64,000 nt of DNA from Bugula neritina (taxonomy: Eukaryota; Bryozoa; Gymnolaemata; Cheilostomatida; Bugulidae): positions 28,198,004 to 28,262,003 of the forward strand of contig OZ037765.1 of the NCBI GenBank assembly GCA_964035545.1, read 5' to 3'. This document shows, piece by piece, positions 25,920 to 37,899 of the stretch. Each line of letters begins with the position of its first letter. Position 1 is the first letter of the stretch. A model generated the notes under the pieces. That model was not told the DNA's origin. It did not search any database and saw nothing but the letters and a program-made list of their open reading frames with translations. Made by a program: the position numbers and the translations under genes.

Positions 25920-27450
25920 ATGAGGCTTGAAAGAAAGTAGAGGATTAAAAAACAAAGAGTAAGGTTTGGTGTTCAAAGATCTGAGTGCATGCTGTAAGCC
26001 AGAAGATGAAGAGATATACAGAACAAGTAGAGAGTATAACCAGAATAGAATACTTCTTTCAATATCTGCAAGGAAATAAAAGCACTGCCGCTGAAGAAGC
26101 ACCAGGCAAGAAAAAGATCTGAGGTGTTCTGACAAAACAAATGGAGTGAGTTAACTAAGCATAATAACTGTGCAGAATGGCTAGAAAGAGTGAATAATAA
26201 ATTAGAGCACACAAAAACCAGAAGAACATGAGTATATTACTTGTAGTAATGCAAAGAAGATGGTGAGTAAAATATTGAATTGGATATTACTTGCCCAGGT
26301 GGAGTTCAGTGATCCTAGGTTAGGCCACTAAGAAGTTTGCACAGGAAAATTTACGGAAGTGCTTAGAAGCTGATAGATGACATTAAGAAGGACAGATTTG
26401 ATCATAAAACAATTGGTTGAAGGGAGACAATCTGGAAAGCATTGACCTTCTGCATGTTTGCTACCAAGCTACCATCTCCTAAGTCAGGTTATTATTAAAA
26501 ATGAAAAAAAATACCGACTGCATTGGGAAATCAAAATTCTATCCTAGCAATGAGTTGGATAGATTATCAGACAGCAGATGGCATGATGCCTTGGTCTTAG
26601 AAACAATTCAACTTAGTTAGAATGTAACCCATTGATGAGAAAAAGTATGAATTGTATCGAAAACCTCAGCTGGAGTACCTTGGGGAAAAGAACATCAAGA
26701 AAGGAAGACACCAAGTGGGACTTTTTCCAAGGAAATTATCTATCTCGACTTCTCAGCTGTTACTGCTCTAATCCTACTATCAATTTTAATCAAGAAAGCC
26801 ACTCAAACTCACAAATCTTGATAAAACATCTTTTGAAGTTTTACAGAAGATCTGAGTCAGAATTGGAAACTTTGGTAAGAACTGCCAGAACCTTTACAAA
26901 AGATGTAGAAATTAAATCTAGATTGCTTGATGTACCCAACTAAGCCATGGGGAGAGGAAAGAAAAATTAGAGGATAAAGAAATTATATGCTCTGTTGATT
27001 GGGTAATCCAAGACCTTGCTGAGGAATTTTTAAATGCTGTAAAGCTCTAGAGATTAATAAAGTAACAACTAAAGAAATTAAAGATAAGTTTAGAAAAGAG
27101 CATGATTTATTAATAAGCTAAGTTCTAGACTCAAAATATAATGGAGAGACTGATATAATAAAAGCCAAAATACATGGGCAGTTACTGCAGGAATACTTGA
27201 CTGCACCATTGATAGGCTGACAGAGATGAATAAAAAACAAGCAAACTAATGACCATAAATATTCGAAGGCTGTGTTCTAGCAGAAGAGGATGCAACAGAA
27301 GAAAGGTGCTAATATTAAAGAATGTGTAAGGATTGGGGAATACAGTTTGTCAGATTAAATCAGAAAATGGGCATTGATTAAAATACTACAAAACCGAAGT
27401 AGCGCTAGAGTGATTGAAAGAACTGGTGGATGGAAAGACAATGATCTTTA
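25920..27450 (+). mobile_element. Decayed non-LTR (LINE) retrotransposon, reverse-transcriptase region
   Basis: Translation in shifting frames follows the reverse transcriptase of a widespread invertebrate LINE group. In order: the linker before the palm near 26010-26060 (VESITRIEYF); NAEWL-like and WKAP-like region near 26170-26290; the N-Y-R-P-I region at 26400-26470; the motif equivalent to AWIDYKKAYD as MSWIDYQTADGMMP near 26550; the GIFQGDSLSPLLF motif as FFQGNYLSRLLS near 26725; ALIPLS near 26765; and the RSESELETLV...FTKDV segment near 26850. After that comes the C-terminal region (TIDRLTEMNKKQ) near 27210. Many stops and frameshifts break it. An A-run at about 27549-27560 may be the tail. 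No intact protein can be made. Confidence 0.8.
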
Positions 27451-27459
27451 TAAATAGTC

Positions 27460-28970
27460 AACAAATTAAAAATTATTTGAAATAGCTAAGAAAAATACAA
27501 ATTAGTTCAACAGCTACAGTCTCACTAAGGCCAGCTCGGACCATCAAGAAAAAAAAAAACAGATTTGTAAGTGCAAACATTGTATAGCAGGTGATTATAG
27601 ACAGCTCATAACTATAACAGACAAAATATTCCAGATCAACTGATCATCACAACAGAGTAAGATAATTCACTCAATATTTTCTAGTTATTATAGCATGGGT
27701 TAGTTTTAATTAATTTTTACTTGTTAGTATTGCTTTATTTATGTTCTTGTATATAATTGTTGGTTAGTTGGAGCTGTTTAGTTGTAAGTTAAAATTATAG
27801 TTGCATATTGCTGTAACCTTTTGAGAGCAATATATTTATTGAGAATAAGTATCATTGAACAACAGTGGAAATACATGAGGCAAAGTTAGCTGCCTGCTTG
27901 AAGCAGACAATTTTGTCTACAGAATATATTATTATAGTGTAGCCTGTGAGAGTTATCTTCTAGTGCACTAAATTATACCATAGAAATCCCAATCTTTTGG
28001 TGTGATTTATATAACAATATTTGAGATCAAATGCTCCGTATATTCGCAAATAAATGTATGCACGCAGGTAATTTCTTTATTAAAAAAGGCTATGTGAGTT
28101 ATTGTAGGTTTTCTACCAATACTAGTATATTAAAAAGCGAAAAGAATATTGCTAATGATAATTATCACTTTGACCACGTAGCAAAAACACTTCTGATTTT
28201 GTATTTTCATGGTCAATAGTAATTATTAATTTTTTAATAAACAAGTTCATAAACTCAGATAAATTAAACTCTTATTTACGCCTTTGGCGTGTAAAATTAT
28301 CAATCACAATGACTATTTGAATGGGTGAATTATTTTATTATTGAATTTAATATTTATATTAAATTAATTCAATTATTATTAAATGCAAATTTTAAACTTG
28401 AAACTAAAAGTAATCGAACCGTTTAGTTTAACATAAAATTCATCGTTATAATTATCTGATAAATAATTATGGTTAAATCGAGTAATACTAATAGTTATGC
28501 TAATAACTAATTAACTAAAAGTAAATAAGTAATAGCACTAGCAGTTATTTCAAGTTTGCGTAACAACTGTTGTCTGTTAAACTTAGAATTAAAGTGAAGC
28601 CTCAAGTTCAAGTGCTAAGCTCAGTGTAATCAGAATGAAACTAAACATATTGTTATGAAAATTGATAATGATTAACAAGTGTAAGTTCTAAGCACAGTAA
28701 AGTTTTTAGTCAATAAGTTTTGCCTGTGTAATTTTGTTGGAAAGCTTGCATTATTTGACCCTAATAGTAATAGTAATGGTTTTCCAATTTGCCTCTGCCT
28801 TAAACATATTTTTATGTTCATGGTGCTGTATCTGCATAAGATATTTTGCTTTCAAATTTTTCTTGAAAATTGCAAACCAGCAATACACATTATGGAATTT
28901 TAGTGGCACCTCAAGTTGAAACTAATTATAATATAAATATTTGCAGAAAAGTTTGTGATTAATGGGTAGG
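27460..28970. other. Spacer before ERGIC2, possible mitochondrial-type small open frame
   Basis: Very AT-rich. The one item of note is a 62-codon frame at 28031-28219 that starts MLRIFANKCMHAGNFFIKKG and continues with RFSTNTSILKSEKN. It is rich in Arg, Lys, Ser and Phe with few acids, like a mitochondrial targeting presequence. It could be a first exon or a tiny protein. No downstream exon was found. Confidence 0.25.
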
Positions 28971-28975
28971 CAATA

Positions 28976-31900
28976 ATGAGGAGACTTAATGCAGTTAGAG
29001 AAAGTAAAGAGCCGTTGAAAATTGTCAAAGAGCTTGATGCTTTTCCTAAGATTGATGATTGTTATGTAGAAACTACAGCAAGATCTGGTGGAGGTATGTT
29101 GAACATTATTTGAATTATTATACTTTGTCTTTTACTGTTGAGTGAACTTTAATAAATGAATGTTATATCAAAACCATATTTTAGATTTTATAAAACTGCT
29201 ATTTTTTTATCTTCGTTGTACACAAATCAATTGTTCAAATGGTTTATGGTGAGCACATCACTAATTTTGAGATTTGTTTACTGTAGTGTCTATTTTGATG
29301 TTTGCTTGCATTGGAGTTTTGATTCTGTCAGAAGTCTACAACTACGCTAGTTATGAAGTTGTATATGAATATGGGGTAGACAGTGATACTTCTTCGTAAG
29401 TATATAATTGTTTACATGTACTGAGTCTCCATAAGCATCATTGTTTTATGTTTTAAGTTGATCTGCTACAACAATGTGTAACAATTGTTTTTGTGCTTAT
29501 TTTTAGCGATCTCAAGCTAAATGTGGATATAACCGTAGCCATGCCTTGCAACGGTAATATAAATTTTCTACCTACTACGCCTTATATTTACTGATTTCCT
29601 GTTTATGGAATACTCTAGTTCTGCTGCTGATTTGAAATTACTTTATAACTTTTAAGTTTATAAAAGGTTAGAGGCCAGGTTTTTTTCCAAACGCTGATAG
29701 CATAAATAAATGGCATGGCGTGCAAATGTGTTTTCTTCAAATTCAAACAAGGAATAAAGGAATAAGCATATATTATTTTGAAATTTGTCAAGTAAGTCTT
29801 TTTCTACCTTGTTTTTTGAAGTTTAAATTATTTTTATTTTTGTAGCTATTGGTGCAGATTTATTAGACAAGACAGGGAAACATAATATTGATCATGAGAA
29901 TAACTTGAGTGAAACCAACACTGTGTTTACGCTGCCTGATGAGCAGCAGAAACATATGCAAGACTACCAGAAGTCATCTAGATATGTTAGAGACACGTAC
30001 CATTCCATGCATGAGACAATGTGGGATAGGGGAATAATCATTGACTCTTCTGCATTTCCTCACAGGTCAGTTTTCTCATTGCTTTTCTCAACATATTTTT
30101 TATAATTCATGTCATTGAAGAATGTTAGAAAAGAGTTATTGTTCCCGTTTTAAATTTCTCTCATATTTATTGTATAAATCTGTATTAAATGTTAATGCAG
30201 TTATTGTGTAGCCATATTTGACATCACCCAATCTTTGGATTTTTAGACCAGCAAATGATAGAACACCAAAAGATGCTTGCAGGTTTCGAGGGTTTTTGAA
30301 GACTAAAAAGTTATCAGGCAACTTTCATATTACTCTTGGAAAGTGAGCACTTCTAATTATCTGATCCAATATTTATGCAGCATTTGCTACAAAATCAACC
30401 AACTGTCATGAATTTGCGATACAATTTTGTGATGTTATTCTTTTTCTGTTTTCAGACCAGTACAGATGTTTGGTGGTGGCCATGCTCATTTATCTGTTAT
30501 AATGAATGAAAGTATGTATTATTTTATGTAATGTGTGTTGGAGTATCATGGCTAATTCTAGTAATCATTACTGCTAAAACAATATTGTGTGCAGTCTTAT
30601 ATATCCCATGTTAGGCTTAACCAGAGTATAAGTGTTGAAGAAATTATTTTCCTTGACATATGCAGTGTTATGCTGTTATGTGTTCAAGCAAGCTATGTTG
30701 CTTGGTTTGGTAAACACTTACTTTATCAGTAATTCAACAGTATTTGATAAGTCCTACTATTTATTACTATAACTTTAGTAGTATTATATAATGTTGTTCA
30801 TTTCATTATATAGTGTCATGTAGTGTTGCAATAATATAGAGCTGTAAGACACTCTGCTACTGGCAAGGTCATTTGACTTATGCTTAGCAAATATCTCTAG
30901 CAAAATATTAGGTGTTGAATCAAGTATCTAGCACATGCTAGTCAAATATGCTATTGATTTGCTGTGTTTAATACACATTAATATGTATTTTATAGATTAT
31001 AATTTCTCCCACAGAATACACCACCTGTCTTTTGGGGATGCAGCCTATGGCCGTATTCACCCTCTTGATGGTGATGAACACATCACACCTAATCGTTAGT
31101 ACTCAGCCAGCTCCTTCTGTTGTATTCTATGTTAAACTTTTGTTAATTGAGAATATAAAAAAATTCCATCTGTTTTCAAACAAACTTGTTATATGTGTTA
31201 CAAGAAATATGTAGTGTTATCTATATATTTTTAAGTGCTTTTCATTTCTCTAAGCACCATTTTCTCAGCTATTTCTGTTTTTAGGACTTCATATTTACCA
31301 GTACTTCATTAAAGTTGTTCCTACGAAAGTCAACACAAGGTTCTCCAACGTGGATACTTATCAGTTTGCTGTAACTGAAAGAGTAAGTAAATCCATTACA
31401 CAAAAAAAAACCGTCGTCATGCATAAAGTTTTTATTTTCTACCTTTTAGTTTGACTCTAAATATTGAGTCCTAGTTAAAGGTTGGTCCCAGTATAATAAT
31501 ATTCTACTACATCACATACATTTCATACTCATTTGCAGCAAAATTGTAATGCAGTAAAATGTATTACCTAGTTTAGACTGTAGAGTAACACTTTTTAAAC
31601 TGCTAAAATGCTATTTTAATACAGCAGAATAATTCAAACCTACTGCCTGGCTATGTGTCACTGTGTACTCTGCAATACCAAGCAGAACAACCTTTGAAAA
31701 TTCACTTGCATTGTTCTAAGTTTTTGTGATATGTAGTTCTATACATAAGCTTCATACTATTTTATATTGATACATAACCCCGGTATACTCTACTCTCCTT
31801 AGTTGACTCTAACTCTCTGCTGCTGAATGTGTACTTCAATGTTACTTATATTGTAATTTTCGTCGCATGTTTGTTAGCTCTTTCATCAAGGTTGTGGAAC

Positions 31901-32451
31901 ATGTTTTTTAGAACCGTGCACTAGATCATAGCACAGGCAGCCACGGTACTCCTGGTATATTTCTCAAGTATGATTTCTCGCCAATAAAAGTCTACGTGGA
32001 GCAGAAATATAAGCCGCTATGGAAATTTCTCATCAGGCTCTGCGGTATTGTTGGAGGCATATTTGCTTGCACAGGTATTACACTAAGTAATACTATAGTG
32101 ATGTAATGCAATCCTTTTCATTATGCTATCAGGATTGAGATCAAGTAACAATTTCAATGCGTGAGCTCCTACTCTAGAATAATCTTTTGCTTTATGATTG
32201 CAGGTATTCTAAATAGTCTGTTTGGTACTATACTGGATATTATATGCTGCCGGTTTAAACTTGGACAATACAAACCTAGCGAGAAATCAGACCCTGCAGC
32301 TGCCAATAGCAGTCTAATTGCTGCCAACATTCCCATCCCTGCGCCAGAACATGCCGTAAAGTTACCTATGTTCACTACAGTCCCAAATGATACACCATAT
32401 CCTAGTCCTGCAGTTAATGAACCTGCAGTGTCGACACTAGTTAGTCAATAG
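28976..32451 (+). CDS. ERGIC2: ERGIC2, ER-Golgi intermediate compartment protein 2
   Basis: Ten exons: 28976-29093, 29287-29395, 29507-29553, 29846-30065, 30247-30342, 30456-30511, 30996-31094, 31285-31382, 31912-32074 and 32204-32451. All phases agree, giving 417 residues against 377 in human. ERGIC2/ERGIC3 proteins cycle between ER and Golgi as COPII/COPI cargo receptors. The N-terminus MRRLN...VKELDAFPK, a first membrane helix (about residues 40-60), the lumenal strand LNVDITVAMPCN, NYNFSHRIHHLSFGD, PLDG, and IKVVPTKVNT are family signatures. The second membrane segment is around LIRLCGIVGGIFACTG, followed by IICCRFKLGQYKP on the cytoplasmic side. The tail after that is Pro/Ala-rich and longer than in human. 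A splice acceptor ending at 28946 lies 29 bases before the ATG. Confidence 0.95.
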
Positions 32452-32847
32452 GGAAATATGTTACATTAAATTGAATTTTTTTATGATTTTCTATTTTTTA
32501 TATTTTCAAGTAACTTAGGAGAAATAGATGTTGAGGTTAACTAAACATAACTTTTTACAAGAACATATTGACATGCTCAACAGTATTCATTGATGATTGT
32601 TGCCAGACCTTATCTTGATGTTATGAAGAGTAGATAGATAAATCTATTTTATGGTTATTTAAATATTTGGTTTCAAGACGTAATTTATAAAACAGAATAA
32701 GTTCGAGATCTGTAAATAAGTCATTTTAAATCTGTAATAGTAGAGCTCTCAGAATCTCTACTGCAGTACTCAGTATTGCAAGCTTCTGTTATGGTACATC
32801 ACATAATATATAATAGACACAATAAAAGTATAAAAAATAAAATGGAA
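32452..32847. other. Tail-to-tail 3' region of ERGIC2 and METTL15
   Basis: The only clear AATAAA signals for ERGIC2 are at 32821-32826 and 32837-32842, the latter six bases from the METTL15 stop codon. Cleavage normally falls 10-30 bases further on, inside the METTL15 coding exon on the other strand. No strong minus-strand AATAAA is seen here, so METTL15 mRNA may run into ERGIC2. Confidence 0.45.
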
Positions 32848-35800
32848 TCAACGCTGCACACTTTTTTTAAAAGCTACTCGAAGCTCTGCAGATCTGGATC
32901 TAGGATTCTGGGTAACCTCTTCTTCTAAAGGTTTAATAACTGAACTGTCGCATTTCCATGGATATAGAAACGCAGTCTGATGAAGGTTTGGGGTGACCAG
33001 CGTTTGTTTATCAATAGCATGCTTTGTATTGAATACTTGGTGCGTTATGTTATGCTCTAAACTATGGAAACTAATCACTGCACATATCCCGTTTGGTTTT
33101 AGTAAGAGGTGAGCTATTTTCAGTCCATTGTACAGCTGGTTAAGCTCATCATTAACAAATATTCTTAGTGCTTGAAAAGTCAAAGTTGCTGCATGCTGCT
33201 TCCTACCAGCTTTATCCACCTTCCTGGTGGCTTCAGCAGCCCTGCAAATAAACAGATACACAAATCATGGTATTGCCCAATGAGCAGTTTTCAAAAATAT
33301 GAAAGTTAAATACATTTTTTAGTGATTTTATGCTGCTATTTTATACATCAAGACTAGAAAAGTTTTTAATTATTCGAAATGTGCATATAATACGGCAACA
33401 TTAGAGTTGGTGATGTAATAGAGAAATTGAAAAAAGCCTGCAGATGATTTAAGATCAACAAATTGTAATATGTAAAGCAATTCTGTAAATGTATGTAGTT
33501 TAATGTAGATATATAGAAAAGACTCAACAGATTTCATCAACTAAAAAGCTGTCAAACCGAATCATAAAATGGTTACCGCTATTTCACTTGATGATGGCAT
33601 GTGGTGTGTTTGGATCAAGTTTTATCTGCCTGAACATATTTGTTTACCTATACACTTCAGAGACCAACTCCCGGAGATCTTTAGTTGTGGTGATTGGGCC
33701 CATCATCTGTCTGTATTCCACGACAAGTCTTGCTATTTGACGAGACAATTTCTCCTCTCCGTACTTTTTGAGAATCTTGTAGAGATCTTTCTCTTCCAGT
33801 TTATTTACTACGTCAGCGGCTGTTGGCGTTTCCTCATCTCTTCAACATAACCCGATAGAGTAACACTCAGAATGTATTCTACACTTATGCATCTAACAGA
33901 TGATATTTAGTTCATTACATTGCAATTTATAATTGGGTAATATTTTCTAATAACATTAGGTTACTCTAAAATTTAAACTAGCCCATCATTGCTATTTTCT
34001 GGTCTCCAAGTGACCAAGAACAACTTTTGAACATAAAAATTAAAGCAAGAAATGAGCATGAAAATCACAACTATTGCAGTGAAATAAATATTTAAAATAT
34101 TACAGTAAAATATTAAATAAAAAGGTTTCACATTGAACCTTATCTTAGCAGATCTCATTATGAATAACTTTTGCTCACTTAATTTTCAAAGTTCAACCAT
34201 TCTAATTGGAATATTAGTTTGGCATTTCTAATGTGAGATCAGAAAACATTGATTGAGGAGATTAATTTGTATGGGACATTGTGAGCTGGTAAAAGATTTA
34301 TGACCTACAAGTACATGGCATATCTAAATTATCTAAAGTTAAATATCTCAGCATATTGTAGTTAATTTATAGAGTTGAATGTGAATATATACAGACAGCA
34401 GCTATAAATTACCTATTCATTCTCATGTCAAGTGGACCATTATTAGTGACTGAGAAACCTCTGTCCCTGTTACTGTATTGCATAGAAGAAGCTCCAACAT
34501 CAAATAAAATCCCATCGGCAATATTTGCCGTAGAATGCCCTTGACCTCTAAGGATTTCCACAATATCCGTAAAAGAGCCATGCAGCAGTCTCACTCGGTC
34601 CCTGGAAAGTCATCAGACATATTAGAATTAGCTGGATAGTCACCAGCAAAATGCACAGCTTTCATTATTAGAAACAAATAGCATTTTTTCCTAACTAGTG
34701 TGAAAATAAGAGGCAACCCTACTCCTGGCTACTGCAATAGCTCATCTATAATTCAATTAGGAGTAGTTTTCTTACATTGAACCCTACATGCTTATACCAT
34801 AGGTGTACTCTTCTGTTTAGTTTAAATGATGCAATGGTAAAGTTCTGTCAATGGAGATTTACATAAATTCATTGAGCAAAAAATTATATTTCTTAGTGTT
34901 AATAGTAAATTATGAAGTAGGGCCTACAGTTACCCTAACGAGTAGGGAATCCGAAAGCACCCCAAGTCCTAGGATGTAAATATATGAAGTATAAGCAGTT
35001 TGTGTTGGCCCTCAGCTAGAATAAAGCAAACCTGAAGTGACCTCTTTCTGCTACACAATGCTATAAACAATTGTCTATTACAGTATATGAAATAAATCTC
35101 ATATTTTCAGACTTTTAGTCTTAATCGAAAATACTTCAAAGTTTTATAAAGAAAAATAAAAGCAGGTTTTCTGTCTGCACAATGTAAGCTGTTTATTATA
35201 TAAAATATTTTCCTCATTTGGAGATTTGTAAAATTAATTGAGTGTCAATGTCAAATTTAGAGCATCTATCATAATTCAACATCTCCATTAAATTAAATAT
35301 TTTAACTTCTTATCACAATACCCATGGATATCATATTTTACTGGTGAGTATTTCGGTTTAAGCTAGACTATTAATTTTTATTGACGCCTCATACATTCCC
35401 TCCCATTTTAATTGATGTGACAGTGTATTTACAGTCAGTTAGCAAACAGCTTTGCAGCTAACAACAGGGAAGGCGAAAAATATTGATGAAACAACAGCAA
35501 ATACTGTAAAAATATTAGTATCAGTTTAATACCCAGAGCTTAGTATTAAGTATATTGAATTTGTTGAAATTTTAAAAACTTCTTTTGTTGCTATTAAATC
35601 GGCTAAACTTTATTTTAAATAAAATAAGATAACAAGTATGTGACTATTTTTGGCATTTTATTGCAATCATCAATTTAAACAAATTGTCTCACATTGCCAA
35701 CTAAATGTTAATGTAAGGATTAATAACAGAATACCTGGTAATATTTTGAAAATCAAATTTAAACAACTTGACTTTTCATATTATGAGGCTGCACATTTAA

Positions 35801-37885
35801 GGATAGTCCTTATAAAACAAAGTTCGTCAACTGAAAGAGTTGAGCACAGTTTTAATTACTATAGTATAATCTAAAATAGTCTCAAAGCTGGTTTTGTCAG
35901 ACCTTCTGCCTAGTCTTAGGTAAATGATGTTCACAACCACTTGATCTAATCTGAGCATGTATTTGAGCACATGTGATGAGACAATCTTGGTGTTTCTCAG
36001 AGGTGTAAAACCAGGTGAAACTGGCTGGGCCTGCTATTATTTTAGCACATTTGGCCCATTTTAGCACATTTGGGCACATATTAGCACATTTCAACACATT
36101 ATTACAACTATTAGCACATTTAGCCCAGTTTAGGACATTTGGGCATTTTTCAGAACATTTGGGCACTTTTCAGCAAATTACTGCAAATAGTCGAATATTT
36201 AGCCATCATGGCTTTGAGTAAAGATGGAAAGTTTTGCGATATGATAGTTGGAAACTGAATGCAAATGAAAACAACTGTGGACTAGTAATCTTAGTGTGAA
36301 CCTGGTAAGTTGAGCTAATCCTACACACGACTGCCTTTGTAGTGAAATACTGCATATCAAAATAGTCATTTTCGACAGAAATGAAGACAGCTATGACATT
36401 ATTTTGATAAAAACCTGGGATAACTCTGACGAAGATGAAATATTTATTTAACATTTATTTATAATTATCACTACAGTTTAATACTATAAACTAAAACAAC
36501 GGTCAGCTACAACAGTTCATTACACGCTTTCATTTAATTCTAATCACTTTGATAGTCAAGTAAAATCATAGCGCAAATGTAGTAATAAAAGCAGATAACT
36601 CCAATTTTAAGTTATATTTATTTCAAGGTCGAACTTATCATTATGAATATCCATATTACAATGTTGAAGACTAAATTGAGTGTCAGAAGTTTTACCTGAT
36701 TGTGCTGGAGGATAGTTTTTATGTTCTGTACCCTGAAAGCAAAGCCAGTATCAGGCTGCCCAAGCTGATGGAAACAAATGTGTTCAAAACAAATGAAATT
36801 GGTTTATAAGAGAACACAACTCTCAAGTTACATTTGAAGTGTAATCAAATTACTTCAGCAAATTTTAATACTACATAATATAGTTATGCAGCCATGTTTT
36901 AAATTTTAAAACTTAGCCAACAGAACATCAGAGTTGAATTTTTAGCAGAACAACTTGCATGATTAAGGCAACAAAAAGCAATTCTAATGGTTTTATATAG
37001 TAAACGGGCTTACCTCCCATAGTCAAGTTGCAACTGCTCCCCATAACCTAATGCTGATTTGTCACGGTCTAAAGCTATAATGGATATTTCAGGACAAGCA
37101 TTGAGTAAAGCTCTTGAGTGACCTCCGGCTCCAAAAGTCATGTCAATAAATGTCTAAAATATAACTCAATTACTGCACATAGTAATTAGTATGGATATAA
37201 CTATATATACTGAACACTTACTGCATGTAGTGCAATATACAGATATTATATCTAAAGCTTAGGCTTAATAATTCAAATCTTTCTATACCAAAATACTCTG
37301 ATAATTCATATAATATTATATGAATCCTGCTATGCAATAAGTTTCTGTTTGAAACATGAAATTAGTGCAGTAACGATCTTTTCAGAAACTTGAAGGACTA
37401 TCTGAAAGTAATCTGAAATCTGAGCTTTGACTGTGAAGCCAATCAAGATGTCTTTCAATAACGATCAACCCACAAAAATGGTGTTTTCTGTTACTTAGTT
37501 ATAGATATATCCTTTCAACAAATTTCATATTAGGACATAGATACCCATTTACCAAAGTCAACTTACACTACAACTTACTTAGGCCAGAGTTTTATTATCT
37601 CTAAAAGTTGGTTCATGCAAAAAATTGTAAGTGGTTAGCTAGCACAACAGTTTTGTAATTTGAAAGGTTTTTACATATACACACCTTCCTGGGTGCTGGT
37701 TGAAATAGATTTACAACCTCACTGCTCAGCACTGGGATGTGTGGCACAGAGTGTTCAGGTTTCTGTGTTTCAGCTACAGTGCACAGCTTTCTGTTCCCCA
37801 CCACCCATAATCTGCCTAAATATTTCTGAATTCTCATAGTTCTGTCAACAGCTACAACGCACAATACTAAATTAACAGCAGGCAT
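32848..37885 (-). CDS. METTL15: METTL15, mitochondrial 12S rRNA m4C methyltransferase (RsmH family)
   Basis: Five exons, 37885-37685, 37153-37014, 34601-34413, 33839-33648 and 33241-32848, join in phase to 371 residues. METTL15 methylates N4 of a cytidine in mitochondrial 12S rRNA; bacterial RsmH does the same in 16S rRNA. Signatures in order: HIPVLSSEVV, the SAM-binding FIDMTFGAGGHSRALL, ALDRD, RVRLLHGSFTDI, DGILFDVGASSMQ, RGFSVTNNGPLDMRM, PTAADVVN, YGEEKLSRQIA, TFQALRIFVNDELNQL and VISFHSLEHN. All main RsmH motifs are present. Translation may instead start at Met17 (ATG at 37837), which gives MRIQKYLGRLWVVGNRK, a good mitochondrial presequence, and has a plausible acceptor just before it. 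A 37-base pseudo-exon lies at 36696-36732. Confidence 0.94.
36030..36190. repeat. Imperfect short-unit repeat in METTL15 intron 2
   Basis: About nine copies of a core (A)GCACATTTGGGC / GAACATTTGGGC spaced 13-30 bases apart. In one minus-strand frame this reads as repeated PNVLKWAKCAN-like words, but no start, splice sites or family support a protein. Intronic repeat. Confidence 0.6.
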
Positions 37886-37899
37886 TAACTATTTCAAGA

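Noticed and set aside
25836..26212. Minus-strand Leu/Ser-rich open frames
   Set aside because: Antisense shadow of the decayed LINE, whose plus strand carries the recognisable motifs.
35897..36166. Minus-strand Cys-rich repeat frame resembling a repeat protein
   Set aside because: Generated by the imperfect GCACATTTGGGC repeat inside a METTL15 intron; no start or splice context.
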